DNA of 23,887 bases from assembly GCA_910587865.1 (NCBI GenBank), contig CAJUNX010000054.1:1-23887 (forward strand), written 5' to 3'. Position numbers and translations under genes: made by a program. The notes under the pieces were generated by a model. The model worked only from the letters and a program-made list of their open reading frames with translations. It had not been told where the DNA came from and made no database searches. Source of the stretch: an uncultured Roseburia sp. GTDB lineage: Bacteria; Bacillota; Clostridia; Lachnospirales; Lachnospiraceae. Of this stretch, positions 7,305-14,806 are shown in pieces. Each line of letters begins with the position of its first letter. Within the stretch, counting starts at the first letter, position 1.

Positions 7305-8243
7305 ATGAAGAATGCAGTAATCATGAATGAGATCACGAAACAGTATCCCGGAGGAAAACGGGCGGTGGAGCACATGAGCATCGCTCTTAAGGAGGGGGAA
7401 GTGTTTGGTTTTCTCGGACCGAACGGCGCAGGAAAAACTACGACTGTAAAAATCCTGAACGGTATGATCATGCCGTCGGAGGGAACCTGTGAGGTTCTGG
7501 GGATCGACCCGGCGAAACATCCGGATCAGGTGCACGCACTCTCCGGTGTGATGACGGAACATGCGCAGATGTATGATCACCTGACGGGGCGGCAGAATCT
7601 GATTTTTTACGGAGAGCTGTTCGGAATGAGCGCGGCGGAAAGTGCGGCGCGTGCGGGGGAGCTGCTGGAAGAATCAGAGCTTGCGGCTGCCGGAGAGAAA
7701 AAGCTTGCGACTTATTCCACCGGTATGCGGCAGAGACTGTCGCTGGCACGTGCGATGATGCACCGTCCGAAAGTCCTGTTCCTGGATGAACCGACCTCGG
7801 GGCTGGATCCGGAAAGCGTGCAGAATGTAAACCGGCTGATCAGAACACTCGCGCAGGAGAGAGGCATCACCGTATTTCTGTGTACCCACCAGCTGCGGTA
7901 TGCGCAGGAGGTCTGTACCCGCTACGGCCTGATCGCGGAGGGAAAGCTGCTGATCGACGGAAGCCTCGGGGAACTGCGCCGCCGGGTGTCGCCGGGCATT
8001 ACGCTTGGCATCCGTACCGATATGGTTCCGGAGAGACTGCCGTTTTTAAAAAAAGGAGACGGGTATTATGAGATAACGCTGAAAGCGGAAACGGAGATTC
8101 CGGGGATCGTCCGCGCGATCACAGAGGCGGGCGGCAGTATCTATGAGGTAACGCCGAAGCTGCCGTCGCTTGAAGATATCTATTTTGCGTTAACGGCGTC
8201 AAAAACCCATGTGACGGAGGTGTCGGGATGGAAAAAACAATGA
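7305..8243 (+). CDS. ABC-2 type transporter ATP-binding protein
   Basis: A 312-residue ATPase of the CcmA/DrrA type, which drives export through an ABC-2 permease. Motifs are Walker A GPNGAGKTT (38-46), a variant signature STGMRQ (138-143) in place of LSGGQ, Walker B VLFLDEP (157-163) and switch His195. The C-terminal 90 residues past the nucleotide-binding domain are typical of this group. AGGAGAGGGG precedes the ATG. Its last 16 bases overlap the permease start, indicating translational coupling. The substrate is not evident; drug, bacteriocin or lipid-linked compounds are all possible. Confidence 0.92.
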   Translation: MKNAVIMNEITKQYPGGKRAVEHMSIALKEGEVFGFLGPNGAGKTTTVKILNGMIMPSEGTCEVLGIDPAKHPDQVHALSGVMTEHAQMYDHLTGRQNLIFYGELFGMSAAESAARAGELLEESELAAAGEKKLATYSTGMRQRLSLARAMMHRPKVLFLDEPTSGLDPESVQNVNRLIRTLAQERGITVFLCTHQLRYAQEVCTRYGLIAEGKLLIDGSLGELRRRVSPGITLGIRTDMVPERLPFLKKGDGYYEITLKAETEIPGIVRAITEAGGSIYEVTPKLPSLEDIYFALTASKTHVTEVSGWKKQ

Positions 8244-9028
8244 AAACCGCGATTAAAGCAGTGATAAGAAAAGATATACGAAGCATTACCGTAAACAGAC
8301 AGCTGTTTATCACCATACTGGTGGTTCCTTTGGTGCTGACGCTGATCGTGCCGTCGATTTTTATGCTGGTCATACATTTTGCCCCGGAAGAACTGACAGA
8401 GTTTGAGCGGATTCTGACACTGCTGCCGCTTACGGATCAGAGTGTGGATACCGGGCGGATGGTCAGCACATTGGTGTTCAACTATATCCTGCCGCTGTTT
8501 TTTCTGATGATTCCGATCATGGCAGCCTCCGTTATGGCTGCGGCGTCCTTTGCGGGGGAGAAGGAACAGCGCACGTTAGAGACGCTGCTGTACGGCCCGC
8601 TTACGGTAAAACAGCTGTTTTATGCAAAAGTGTCCGCATCGTTCCTGTTTAGTATGCTGGTGTCATGGAGCTCTTTTTTCGTCATGCTTCTGGCAGTCGA
8701 GACAGAAAACTATTTCTTAAACGGCCGGTTTCTGATACCGGGCGCCAACTGGTTTGCCGTGATGTTTCTGGTATCGCCGGCGGTGTCGTTGATCGCGATT
8801 ATTCTGATCGTGCGCGGATCGGCTAAGGCCCAGAATATGATGGAAGCGCAGCAGAAGGCGGCATTTCTGGTGTTTCCGGTGGTACTGCTGCTGGCGGGAC
8901 AGTTTTCCGGCGTGATGCTGTTTCGCGTGTGGATGTTCGCAGCGGCGGGCGCAGTGCTGTTTATCGCCGCGTGGATTCTGCTGAAAGCATCGCTGCGGAA
9001 TTTTAATTATGAGAAGCTTTTACTGTGA
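8228..9028 (+). CDS. ABC-2 type transporter permease
   Basis: This 266-residue integral membrane protein is the permease of the preceding ATPase. About six hydrophobic helices are visible: near 23-47, 84-108, 130-155, 175-198, 215-232 and 236-255. The segment FAGEKEQRTLETLLYGPLT after the second helix is the conserved cytoplasmic motif of ABC-2/NatB-like permeases. The gene overlaps the ATPase gene by 16 nt. No clear terminator follows; the next gene has its own promoter. Confidence 0.88.
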   Translation: MEKTMKTAIKAVIRKDIRSITVNRQLFITILVVPLVLTLIVPSIFMLVIHFAPEELTEFERILTLLPLTDQSVDTGRMVSTLVFNYILPLFFLMIPIMAASVMAAASFAGEKEQRTLETLLYGPLTVKQLFYAKVSASFLFSMLVSWSSFFVMLLAVETENYFLNGRFLIPGANWFAVMFLVSPAVSLIAIILIVRGSAKAQNMMEAQQKAAFLVFPVVLLLAGQFSGVMLFRVWMFAAAGAVLFIAAWILLKASLRNFNYEKLLL

Positions 9029-9108
9029 AATGGCGGATTTTGAGCCGTTAGTTGTGTGATATTGCCGAAACAGCCGCTAAAATGAGGTTATTTTTGTGGA
9101 AAATACAA

Positions 9109-9137
9109 TTGCAGAGCGCAGAGAAAAGGTATATAAT
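9109..9137 (+). promoter_or_regulatory. Sigma-A promoter for lipoprotein gene
   Basis: TTGCAG (9109-9114) and a perfect TATAAT (9132-9137) with a 17-nt spacer, about 40 nt before the start codon at 9179. Confidence 0.7.
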
Positions 9138-9178
9138 ACTCTTCGATATTCCAAACTAGCAAATCAGGAGGATTGATG

Positions 9179-9778
9179 ATGAAGAAAAGAATTATGCTGC
9201 TTATGATGGTAGCGGCGCTCACGGTGGCAGGTTTTGCAGGATGCGGTAAAAAGGCGGACGAGCCGACGAATTCACCGGTAACAGATGAGAAGCAGGATGT
9301 GAAAACAGACGATACGGGCTCCGCAGGGGCGGATGAAGGAGATACTGCGGGATCAGAAGAGGCAGATACGCCGGATACCGAGACTACTCCGGATACTGCG
9401 GGGGCTGACACCGGGTCGGATGATACGGCGAGCGACAAGCCGTCCATGGCTGACTGGTATACACAGAATGAGGCGGAGTTTCATGCGATCGAAGATTCCG
9501 TCAATGCCGAGGATATGGGATGCAAGCTGGCGCTTTCCGTCATAGACGGCAATGTGTTGGTATTCTGCTATACCCTTGATGAAGCGTTCCCGACAGATGA
9601 GGACAGCGTGGCTCAGCTGAGCGAGACATACGATGGTATGTTTGACTCCTACGATGCGACATTTACGGAGCTCTGTGATCAGATTATGAGCGAGACGAGC
9701 GAGCAGACGGTCACGATCCGTCTGATTGCAGCAAATCCGGACGGTACGGAGCTTTACTCGAGAGACTTTACAAAATAA
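9179..9778 (+). CDS. Putative lipoprotein, DUF4854-like
   Basis: A 199-residue secreted lipoprotein. The signal peptide MKKRIMLLMMVAALTVAGF leads to a lipobox FAGC with Cys22 as the lipidation site. A low-complexity Asp/Thr/Glu/Ser/Pro linker (about 25-80) with repeated PDT units tethers a folded C-terminal domain (about 85-199; MADWYTQNEAEFHAIEDS, GNVLVFCYTLDEAF) that resembles DUF4854 lipoproteins of Clostridia. ATG 9179 is chosen because AGGAGG sits 7 nt upstream; the ATG at 9176 and TTG at 9173 are too close. It is monocistronic: own promoter, own terminator. Function unknown. Confidence 0.8.
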   Translation: MKKRIMLLMMVAALTVAGFAGCGKKADEPTNSPVTDEKQDVKTDDTGSAGADEGDTAGSEEADTPDTETTPDTAGADTGSDDTASDKPSMADWYTQNEAEFHAIEDSVNAEDMGCKLALSVIDGNVLVFCYTLDEAFPTDEDSVAQLSETYDGMFDSYDATFTELCDQIMSETSEQTVTIRLIAANPDGTELYSRDFTK

Positions 9779-9793
9779 ACTGCGGTCGGCAGG

Positions 9794-9838
9794 AAAAAGG
9801 CATTTTCCGAAAGTTGTTTTTGGAAAGTGTCTTTTTTT
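9794..9838 (+). terminator. Intrinsic terminator after lipoprotein gene
   Basis: A 15-bp stem (9794-9808 with 9822-9836, two G-U pairs) with a 13-nt loop; the U-run extends to 9838. It lies 16 nt after the lipoprotein stop. Confidence 0.75.
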
Positions 9839-9854
9839 GTCTGTGAAAGAGCAC

Positions 9855-9883
9855 TTGCCGGCAGCGCTTTGCAGGGGTATAAT
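9855..9883 (+). promoter_or_regulatory. Sigma-A promoter for DUF4015 gene
   Basis: TTGCCG (9855-9860) and a perfect TATAAT (9878-9883), 17-nt spacer. A second TATAAT lies at 9900-9905. The resulting leader of about 90 nt contains a stem-loop pairing GAAAACCGC (9914-9922) with GCGGTTTTC (9947-9955). Confidence 0.65.
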
Positions 9884-9982
9884 GCATCCTGTGAGAAGAT
9901 ATAATCCGGGGGAGAAAACCGCAGCGTCAGATCCGGTATCCGGCCCGCGGTTTTCGAAAAATGCTTCGGCATGGAGGGAACG

Positions 9983-11215
9983 ATGAAAAAGTGGAAAAAT
10001 CTGACTGCGGCAGTAACGGTTTTCGCCGCAGTCTGCGCAGTCATACCGGGCTGTGCGGCAAAGGAGAGCGCCGGGGTTAAATCCGGTGATGTGATGCCCG
10101 CGACGGAATCAGAAACGGTGGCGGGCAGGGAGGAAGAAGCTGAGACGGAACAGTATGCGAATCATCTGCCGGGAGACTGGAAGGATACGCATACGCGGGT
10201 GCGCGGTATTTATGTGACCGGTCCGATGGCCGGGAGCGGGGCGATGGAGGATCTGATTGCGCTGGTGGATAAGACCGAGCTGAATGCCATGGTGATCGAC
10301 GTAAAAAATGACGACGGGAATATCACATTTGACATGCAGCTGGACCGTGTCAGCGAGATGGGCGCCGGCATCCGCTATATTCCTGACATAGAGGCGCTTC
10401 TCGGGACGCTGAAGGAGCACGGAATCTATACGATTGCGCGGGTGGTGTGCTTTAAGGATCCTTATCTGGCGGAGCATTACCCGGAGCTGGCGTTAAAAAA
10501 GCCGGACGGCACACCCGTCACGGATGCGAACGGAAACGCATTTGTAAATCCCTATCGGGAGGAGGCGTGGGAATATATCGTTGATGTGTCGGAGAAGGCT
10601 GCGGAGCTGGGCTTTGACGAGATTCAGTTTGACTATGTCCGTTTTCCGATCGGTGAGGATGCGGACGCCGCGGACTATGGTGTGGATATGGCGGCGTACA
10701 CAAAAGAGCAGGCGATCACGGAGTTTCTGACCTATGCCACGGCGCGTCTTCATGAGAAAGGAATTGTACTCGGCGCGGACGTATTCGGGACGATTATCGG
10801 GAGCGAGACGGATATTGAGCGTGTCGGACAGAACTATCGTGCCATCGGGGAGAAGATTGACGTATTAAGCCCGATGGTGTATCCGTCGCATTATGAGAAC
10901 GGCGTGTTTGGTTTGGACGTGCCGGACGCGCATCCCTACGAGACGGTGCTTGGCGCGCTTGAGGGATCTGCCAGGGAGCTGGATACGGCGGAAAAGGAAG
11001 GACAGGCCGTGGTGCGGCCCTGGCTGCAGAGTTTTACGGCGACCTGGGTGGACGGGCATATCACCTACGAAGGGGAGGAAGTGCGCGCGCAGATTCAGGC
11101 GGTGTATGATGCCGGATACGAAGAGTGGATCCTGTGGAATGCCTCGAACCGCTACAGTGAGGACGGGCTTCTGCCGGCGGAGGAGGGAGAAGCCGAAAAA
11201 ACCGGTGGACAATAG
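9983..11215 (+). CDS. DUF4015 putative glycosyl hydrolase-fold lipoprotein
   Basis: The 410-residue product begins with a lipoprotein signal peptide (lipobox IPGC, Cys24), followed by a disordered acidic stretch to about 55. The rest matches DUF4015, a predicted TIM-barrel glycosidase-like domain: RGIYVTGPMAG, VIDVKNDDGNITF, IARVVCFKDPYLAEHYPEL, GFDEIQFDYVRFP, GADVFGTI, LSPMVYPSHY and RPWLQSFTATW in order. Candidate catalytic acids lie in DEIQFDYVRFP and GADVFG. It should be anchored outside the cell, acting on a polysaccharide or wall glycan, but the substrate is unproven. ATG 9983 has GGAGGGAA just upstream; an earlier in-frame ATG at 9971 overlaps that site. Confidence 0.85.
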   Translation: MKKWKNLTAAVTVFAAVCAVIPGCAAKESAGVKSGDVMPATESETVAGREEEAETEQYANHLPGDWKDTHTRVRGIYVTGPMAGSGAMEDLIALVDKTELNAMVIDVKNDDGNITFDMQLDRVSEMGAGIRYIPDIEALLGTLKEHGIYTIARVVCFKDPYLAEHYPELALKKPDGTPVTDANGNAFVNPYREEAWEYIVDVSEKAAELGFDEIQFDYVRFPIGEDADAADYGVDMAAYTKEQAITEFLTYATARLHEKGIVLGADVFGTIIGSETDIERVGQNYRAIGEKIDVLSPMVYPSHYENGVFGLDVPDAHPYETVLGALEGSARELDTAEKEGQAVVRPWLQSFTATWVDGHITYEGEEVRAQIQAVYDAGYEEWILWNASNRYSEDGLLPAEEGEAEKTGGQ

Positions 11216-11234
11216 AAGGGATGCATATTATAAT
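11206..11234 (+). promoter_or_regulatory. Sigma-A promoter for DUF4234 gene
   Basis: TGGACA (11206-11211) and a perfect TATAAT (11229-11234), 17-nt spacer. The -35 lies over the last codons of the DUF4015 gene. Confidence 0.6.
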
Positions 11235-11285
11235 AGGTGTGGCAGTATGCTGTACTGTCAGAATAATTTCAGGAGGAGCTTTGGT

Positions 11286-11627
11286 ATGATTCAACAGAGA
11301 AACATTGCAGTATGCATCATTTTGTCGATTGTGACCTGCGGGATTTACGGCCTTTACTGGTTCATCTGCCTTTCTGACGACACGAACCGGGTGTCCGGAG
11401 ATGTGTCCGGCACGTCCGGAGGCATGGCGCTTGTGCTCACGATCATCACCTGTAATATTTACGGGATTTACTGGGCATACAAGCAGGGCGAGAAGATCGA
11501 CCGTGCGAAGGCAAACCGTGGACTGCCGTCCGGCAATAACGGGGTGCTGTACCTGATTCTGACCCTGTTCGGATTCTCCATCATTGCATGGGCACTGATG
11601 CAGAACGAGCTGAATAACCTGGCATAA
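11286..11627 (+). CDS. DUF4234 family membrane protein
   Basis: A 113-residue membrane protein with three hydrophobic segments (about 7-29, 47-64, 88-106). The twin motifs VTCGIYGLYWF and ITCNIYGIYWAY are characteristic of DUF4234, a family of small membrane proteins of unknown function; the second looks like an internal duplication of the first. AGGAGG lies 9 nt before the ATG. The stop overlaps the next start in TAATG, so the two genes form a coupled pair. Confidence 0.82.
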   Translation: MIQQRNIAVCIILSIVTCGIYGLYWFICLSDDTNRVSGDVSGTSGGMALVLTIITCNIYGIYWAYKQGEKIDRAKANRGLPSGNNGVLYLILTLFGFSIIAWALMQNELNNLA

Positions 11628-12007
11628 TGAGAAGAGAGAGACTCTGCCGGGTCCTGCGATATACCGCCCTTGTACTGGCAGCCGGCTGCCTGTACGGGGC
11701 GTTTGTCGCATATACCGGACTTGCGGTTCCTTGTCTGTTCTGGCTGCTTACGGGCTGGAAATGTCCGGGATGCGGCGTGACGCGGATGTGCGTGGCTCTG
11801 CTTCGGCTGGATGTGCGCACCGCGTTTGAAAGCAATCCGGTGCTGTTTGCGCTTCTGCCCGTGCTCGGCGTGATCTTCCTTCAGTATGCGGCCGGGTATG
11901 TCAGAAACGGGAGCTGGAAGCCGGGGCGGGTGCAGACCGGCATTTTATACGGGTGTATTGTGCTTTTGGTGGCCTTCGGCATTCTGCGGAATATCGTTTC
12001 GCTCTGA
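11627..12007 (+). CDS. DUF2752 family membrane protein
   Basis: A 126-residue membrane protein with helices near 11-29, 62-88 and 103-121. The motif GWKCPGCGVTRMCVALLRLD is the hallmark of DUF2752, a family of unknown function with a conserved CPxCGxTR signature that could bind metal or act in redox chemistry. It starts inside the TAATG overlap with the DUF4234 gene and probably depends on translational coupling, since no separate ribosome binding site stands out. The two families are often neighbours in Clostridia, to my recollection. Confidence 0.82.
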   Translation: MRRERLCRVLRYTALVLAAGCLYGAFVAYTGLAVPCLFWLLTGWKCPGCGVTRMCVALLRLDVRTAFESNPVLFALLPVLGVIFLQYAAGYVRNGSWKPGRVQTGILYGCIVLLVAFGILRNIVSL

Positions 12008-12060
12008 CGAGCCGCGCGAATCGGTACAGCTGCTGCGCCTGCTCCGAATAAATTTGACAG

Positions 12061-12127
12061 CGGGCAAAAGGCGGTTTTAACCGACCGCCCGGATGACAGC
12101 CGCGCAGACGGCACGGACTGCGGCTGT
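12061..12127 (+). other. Two consecutive stem-loop structures
   Basis: The first structure pairs CGGGC (12061-12065) with GCCCG (12087-12091) around an inner CGGTT/AACCG stem (12072-12076, 12079-12083). The second pairs ACAGCCGC (12096-12103) with GCGGCTGT (12120-12127). A terminator follows directly. A TTGACA is at 12054-12059, but no good -10 is at the right distance. They may be 3' UTR structure or a small RNA. Confidence 0.4.
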
Positions 12128-12140
12128 GAAGAATGTTCTG

Positions 12141-12180
12141 CCTGCGGATTTTCCCTGTCGGAAAATTCGCAGGTATTTTT
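12141..12180 (+). terminator. Intrinsic terminator before GntR operon
   Basis: A 14-bp stem (12141-12154 with 12160-12173, one G-U pair) with a 5-nt loop, followed by TATTTTT. It separates the DUF4234/DUF2752 genes from the GntR promoter. Confidence 0.8.
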
Positions 12181-12184
12181 GTGC

Positions 12185-12225
12185 TTGACTTTTTGTATTG
12201 TTTATATTAATATAAACAATACAAA
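12185..12225 (+). promoter_or_regulatory. GntR promoter overlapped by 34-bp palindrome
   Basis: TTGACT (12185-12190) and TAATAT (12208-12213), 17-nt spacer, form the promoter. A perfect inverted repeat spans 12192-12225: TTTGTATTGTTTATATT followed at once by its exact complement. It covers the spacer, the -10 and the start of the ribosome binding site, as expected for an autorepressed GntR/YtrA gene. Confidence 0.8.
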
Positions 12226-12237
12226 GGAGGGGATCGG

Positions 12238-12624
12238 ATGATTATAGCGATTGATCACAGATCAGATATTCCGATTTACCAGCAGATCCGCAATCAGATT
12301 GTGCTTGGAATTTCCGACGGCAGGCTGCGGCAGGGAGAACAGCTCCCGACGGTGCGCGGACTCGCCACGGAGATGGGCATCAATTCCATGACGGTCAATA
12401 AGGCATACCAGCTGTTAAAGCAGGAGGGCTATATTGTGACGGACCGGAGGAACGGTGCGCGGGTACATGAGCAGTTTGACGGGAAAAAGGATCTGTCTCA
12501 GGAGGCAAAGCAGACACTTTTGCGGATCATATCCGAGGCAAAGGTGGCGGGGATCACAGAGGAAGCGTTTCTTGAGCTGTGCAGGGCCTGTTATTCTGCG
12601 GATCGGGGTACGGAAAAAGAGTAG
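12238..12624 (+). CDS. GntR family (YtrA-type) transcriptional regulator
   Basis: A 128-residue repressor with an N-terminal GntR winged helix (about 8-75: IPIYQQIRNQIVLGISDGRL, EQLPTVRGLATEMGINSMTV, LLKQEGYIVTDRRNGARV). The C-terminal tail of about 50 residues is too short for a FadR or HutC ligand domain and fits the YtrA subfamily, whose members usually control a membrane protein or ABC operon beside them. AAAGGAGGGG precedes the ATG and overlaps the palindromic operator. The DUF5808 membrane gene starts 36 nt downstream and is probably co-regulated. Confidence 0.9.
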   Translation: MIIAIDHRSDIPIYQQIRNQIVLGISDGRLRQGEQLPTVRGLATEMGINSMTVNKAYQLLKQEGYIVTDRRNGARVHEQFDGKKDLSQEAKQTLLRIISEAKVAGITEEAFLELCRACYSADRGTEKE

Positions 12625-12660
12625 GGTTCAGTTTCATCTGGCATAAAAAGGAGGAACAGG

Positions 12661-14058
12661 ATGGTTGTCAATTTTATTTTGCTGATTATGATGTATCCGG
12701 TTTTATTTGTGCTGTATATCGTGTTAAAAAACGAGGGGAGTGCCGGCAGCGGATACTGTTTCGGGGTGCGTATGAACGCGGAATGGATGAAAGACAGTAC
12801 GGCGGTGGAGATTCTGGCAGAGTACCGCAGATCGCTTCGGCGCTATCTGATCATTTGTGCGGTGATTCCGCCTGCTGCGTTATTTATTCCATACCTTTCG
12901 ATTGCGTTCACGATTTATATGATATGGCTGCTGGCGGTGATTCTGGTTCCGGCAATCCCGTTTGTGCGGGCGAACCGGCTGCTTCGCATCCGTAAAAAGG
13001 AGATGGGATGGGGAGCGGAAAACAGCGGATACACCTACGCGGATCTGAAAAGTGCGGAAAGCGGCGTACGCACGGTGCGTGCGGTGCAGTTTGTGCTGCC
13101 GCTGTCACTTAGCGCTGCGGCCGGCGCATGGGGGCTGTGGGAAGCCGTACAGGCACAAACTGCCGCATTTGGAATTCTGGCGGTGACATTTGCGCTGCTG
13201 ACACTGATCTTTTACGGGACTGCGGTGTGGATGGACCGGCAGAAAAACGACGTTATCAGTCAGAACAGCGACGTCAATTTAAACTATAACCGCGCGAAGA
13301 AAAAATTGTGGAAAAATATATGGCTCACTGAGGCATGGCTGAATACCGCGTTTACCGCTGTTGCTGCAGGGACGATTGCCGCGGATGACATACAGACAGA
13401 AGTGATTTTATGGGGGAGCATCGTCTGGTCGGTTTTGGGAATTGCACCACTTTTTCTGGCGGCAAAAAAGATGTGGGATATCGACATGTGTTACCGGGAT
13501 CTGCGTGACATTGCGCTGGAAGAAGATGATGATACGCACTGGCTGGGCGGCATATTATACTACAACAAAGACGACAGGCATTCCATGGTGACGAAGCGGA
13601 CGGGGATCGGGACGACGGTGAACCTTGCATCCCCGGCGGGAATCGGGCTGGGCATAGTCGGTGCGCTGGGATTTCTGGTGATCCCGGTCAGCTGTGTCTG
13701 GCTTATACTGGAAGAGTTTACGCCGATCCGTCTTTCGGTGCAGGAACAGATCATCACGGCGGAGCATATGAAGGTGGAGTATGAGATTCCGGTTTCGGAT
13801 GTATGGAAGGCGGAGCTGGAGGAGGAACTGCCGGGCTGGTCGAAAGTATCGGGAACCGGGATGGAACATGTGGAGAAAGGAACCTTTCACATCCGCAATA
13901 CCGGAGACTGCGAGGTGCTGCTGGATCCGCAGAATACCGTGTTTTTGCGGATCGAGACAAAGGACTGCGTCTATTATCTGAGCGATCTGGACGATGCGGG
14001 CACAAGAGAGGTCTATGAAATGCTCTGCGGCAGCGGTGTGCCGGAGGCCGTCCGGTGA
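12661..14058 (+). CDS. DUF5808 multi-pass membrane protein
   Basis: A 465-residue membrane protein, the likely target of the GntR repressor before it. Hydrophobic helices lie near 2-22, 61-78, 80-100, 141-160, 168-190, 222-240, 247-268 and 323-345. The segment HWLGGILYYNKDDRHSMVTK with the following GTTVNLASPAG matches DUF5808. The C-terminal 110 residues (about 350-460) form a soluble domain that could be PH-like. AAAAAGGAGG lies 6 nt before the ATG. YtrA-linked membrane proteins of this kind are commonly implicated in envelope stress, but function here is unproven. Confidence 0.75.
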   Translation: MVVNFILLIMMYPVLFVLYIVLKNEGSAGSGYCFGVRMNAEWMKDSTAVEILAEYRRSLRRYLIICAVIPPAALFIPYLSIAFTIYMIWLLAVILVPAIPFVRANRLLRIRKKEMGWGAENSGYTYADLKSAESGVRTVRAVQFVLPLSLSAAAGAWGLWEAVQAQTAAFGILAVTFALLTLIFYGTAVWMDRQKNDVISQNSDVNLNYNRAKKKLWKNIWLTEAWLNTAFTAVAAGTIAADDIQTEVILWGSIVWSVLGIAPLFLAAKKMWDIDMCYRDLRDIALEEDDDTHWLGGILYYNKDDRHSMVTKRTGIGTTVNLASPAGIGLGIVGALGFLVIPVSCVWLILEEFTPIRLSVQEQIITAEHMKVEYEIPVSDVWKAELEEELPGWSKVSGTGMEHVEKGTFHIRNTGDCEVLLDPQNTVFLRIETKDCVYYLSDLDDAGTREVYEMLCGSGVPEAVR

Positions 14059-14087
14059 CAGAAAAGCAGCCGGACGGTCCGACGTAC

Positions 14088-14534
14088 CTACAGCGAAATA
14101 TGCCGGATTTCGTGGGTGTCCTCATGGAGTGTGAGAATAGCCATGCCTGCATGTTCGCCGCGCGGCTGTCCGGCGGAGCCGGGATTTAAAAAGATCTTTC
14201 CGTACCGCTCACTGGTCTCAAACTGGTGGGTGTGGCCGAAGATGACAAAATCGGCGTCCGTCAGGTCGAACGGGAGATCAAATTTATTGTGGACGATATA
14301 AAACATCTTTCCGCCCAGGCGGATCTGAAGCACTTCCGGAAGAAATTGTGCCCAGCTGCCCAGGTCGCAGTTTCCGCGTACGGCCAAAAGCGGGACGCCG
14401 ATCGCCTTAAGCTTCTCATAACAGGCGCGTGAATTGATATCGCCGGCGTGGATCAGATAATCGCAGCCCGTGATGTGTGTGGTCCAGTCCGGGCGAAAGA
14501 TACCGTGGGTATCGGATATGATTGCAAGCTTCAT
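14088..14534 (-). CDS. YfcE/MJ0936-type metallophosphoesterase
   Basis: A 148-residue calcineurin-like phosphodiesterase. Metal ligands are visible in family order: Asp8 and His10 (SDTHG), Asp32 (AGDIN), Asn55 (RGNCD), His82 (VHNKF), His101 and His103 (GHTHQ), with the C-terminal NPGSAGQPRG loop. The length and motifs fit the YfcE family, dimetal enzymes that cleave phosphodiesters; the physiological substrate is not settled. ATG 14534 is chosen because GGAGG lies 7 nt upstream; an earlier in-frame ATG at 14552 lies upstream of that site. It is transcribed away from the DUF2156-GNAT gene. Confidence 0.92.
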   Translation of the reverse strand: MKLAIISDTHGIFRPDWTTHITGCDYLIHAGDINSRACYEKLKAIGVPLLAVRGNCDLGSWAQFLPEVLQIRLGGKMFYIVHNKFDLPFDLTDADFVIFGHTHQFETSERYGKIFLNPGSAGQPRGEHAGMAILTLHEDTHEIRHISL

Positions 14535-14654
14535 CTGCTGCCTCCGTTTCACTTTTGTTTTGGGCGTTTCATTTCAGCTCTGTCTTATTATAGAGAGTTT
14601 CCGGCATTTCGTCTATAGGAATTCGGGGATATTTCAACTTTTGTTTTCCAGGGA

Positions 14655-14725
14655 TTGACAGAAATGTTATACTAATGATAGCAGGGAGAGGAACGCCAGG
14701 CTGCCGGATGAGACAGCCTGGTTTT
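14655..14725 (+). promoter_or_regulatory. Possible promoter with attenuator-like hairpin
   Basis: TTGACA (14655-14660) begins a promoter candidate, though TATACT (14668-14673) is too close and the better-placed GATAGC is weak. Downstream CCAGGCTG (14696-14703) pairs with CAGCCTGG (14714-14721) around a 10-nt loop and is followed by TTTT. This terminator-like hairpin lies 80 nt before the DUF2156-GNAT start codon, so it could attenuate that gene. Confidence 0.4.
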
Positions 14726-14806
14726 CCTACGGGCATAAAACAGAAAAACCGGTGAAAAATAAGAAAAAGACAAAAACCGGATGACGGAAAGGTATGGAGA
14801 AGATTT

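Noticed and set aside
6565..7305. Minus-strand frame opposite the XRE regulator
   Set aside because: Antisense to a well-supported gene, with biased composition and no start signal.
10893..11285. In-frame upstream extension of the DUF4234 protein
   Set aside because: It runs out of frame through the DUF4015 gene and is Arg-rich; the ATG at 11286 has an AGGAGG and begins the conserved domain.
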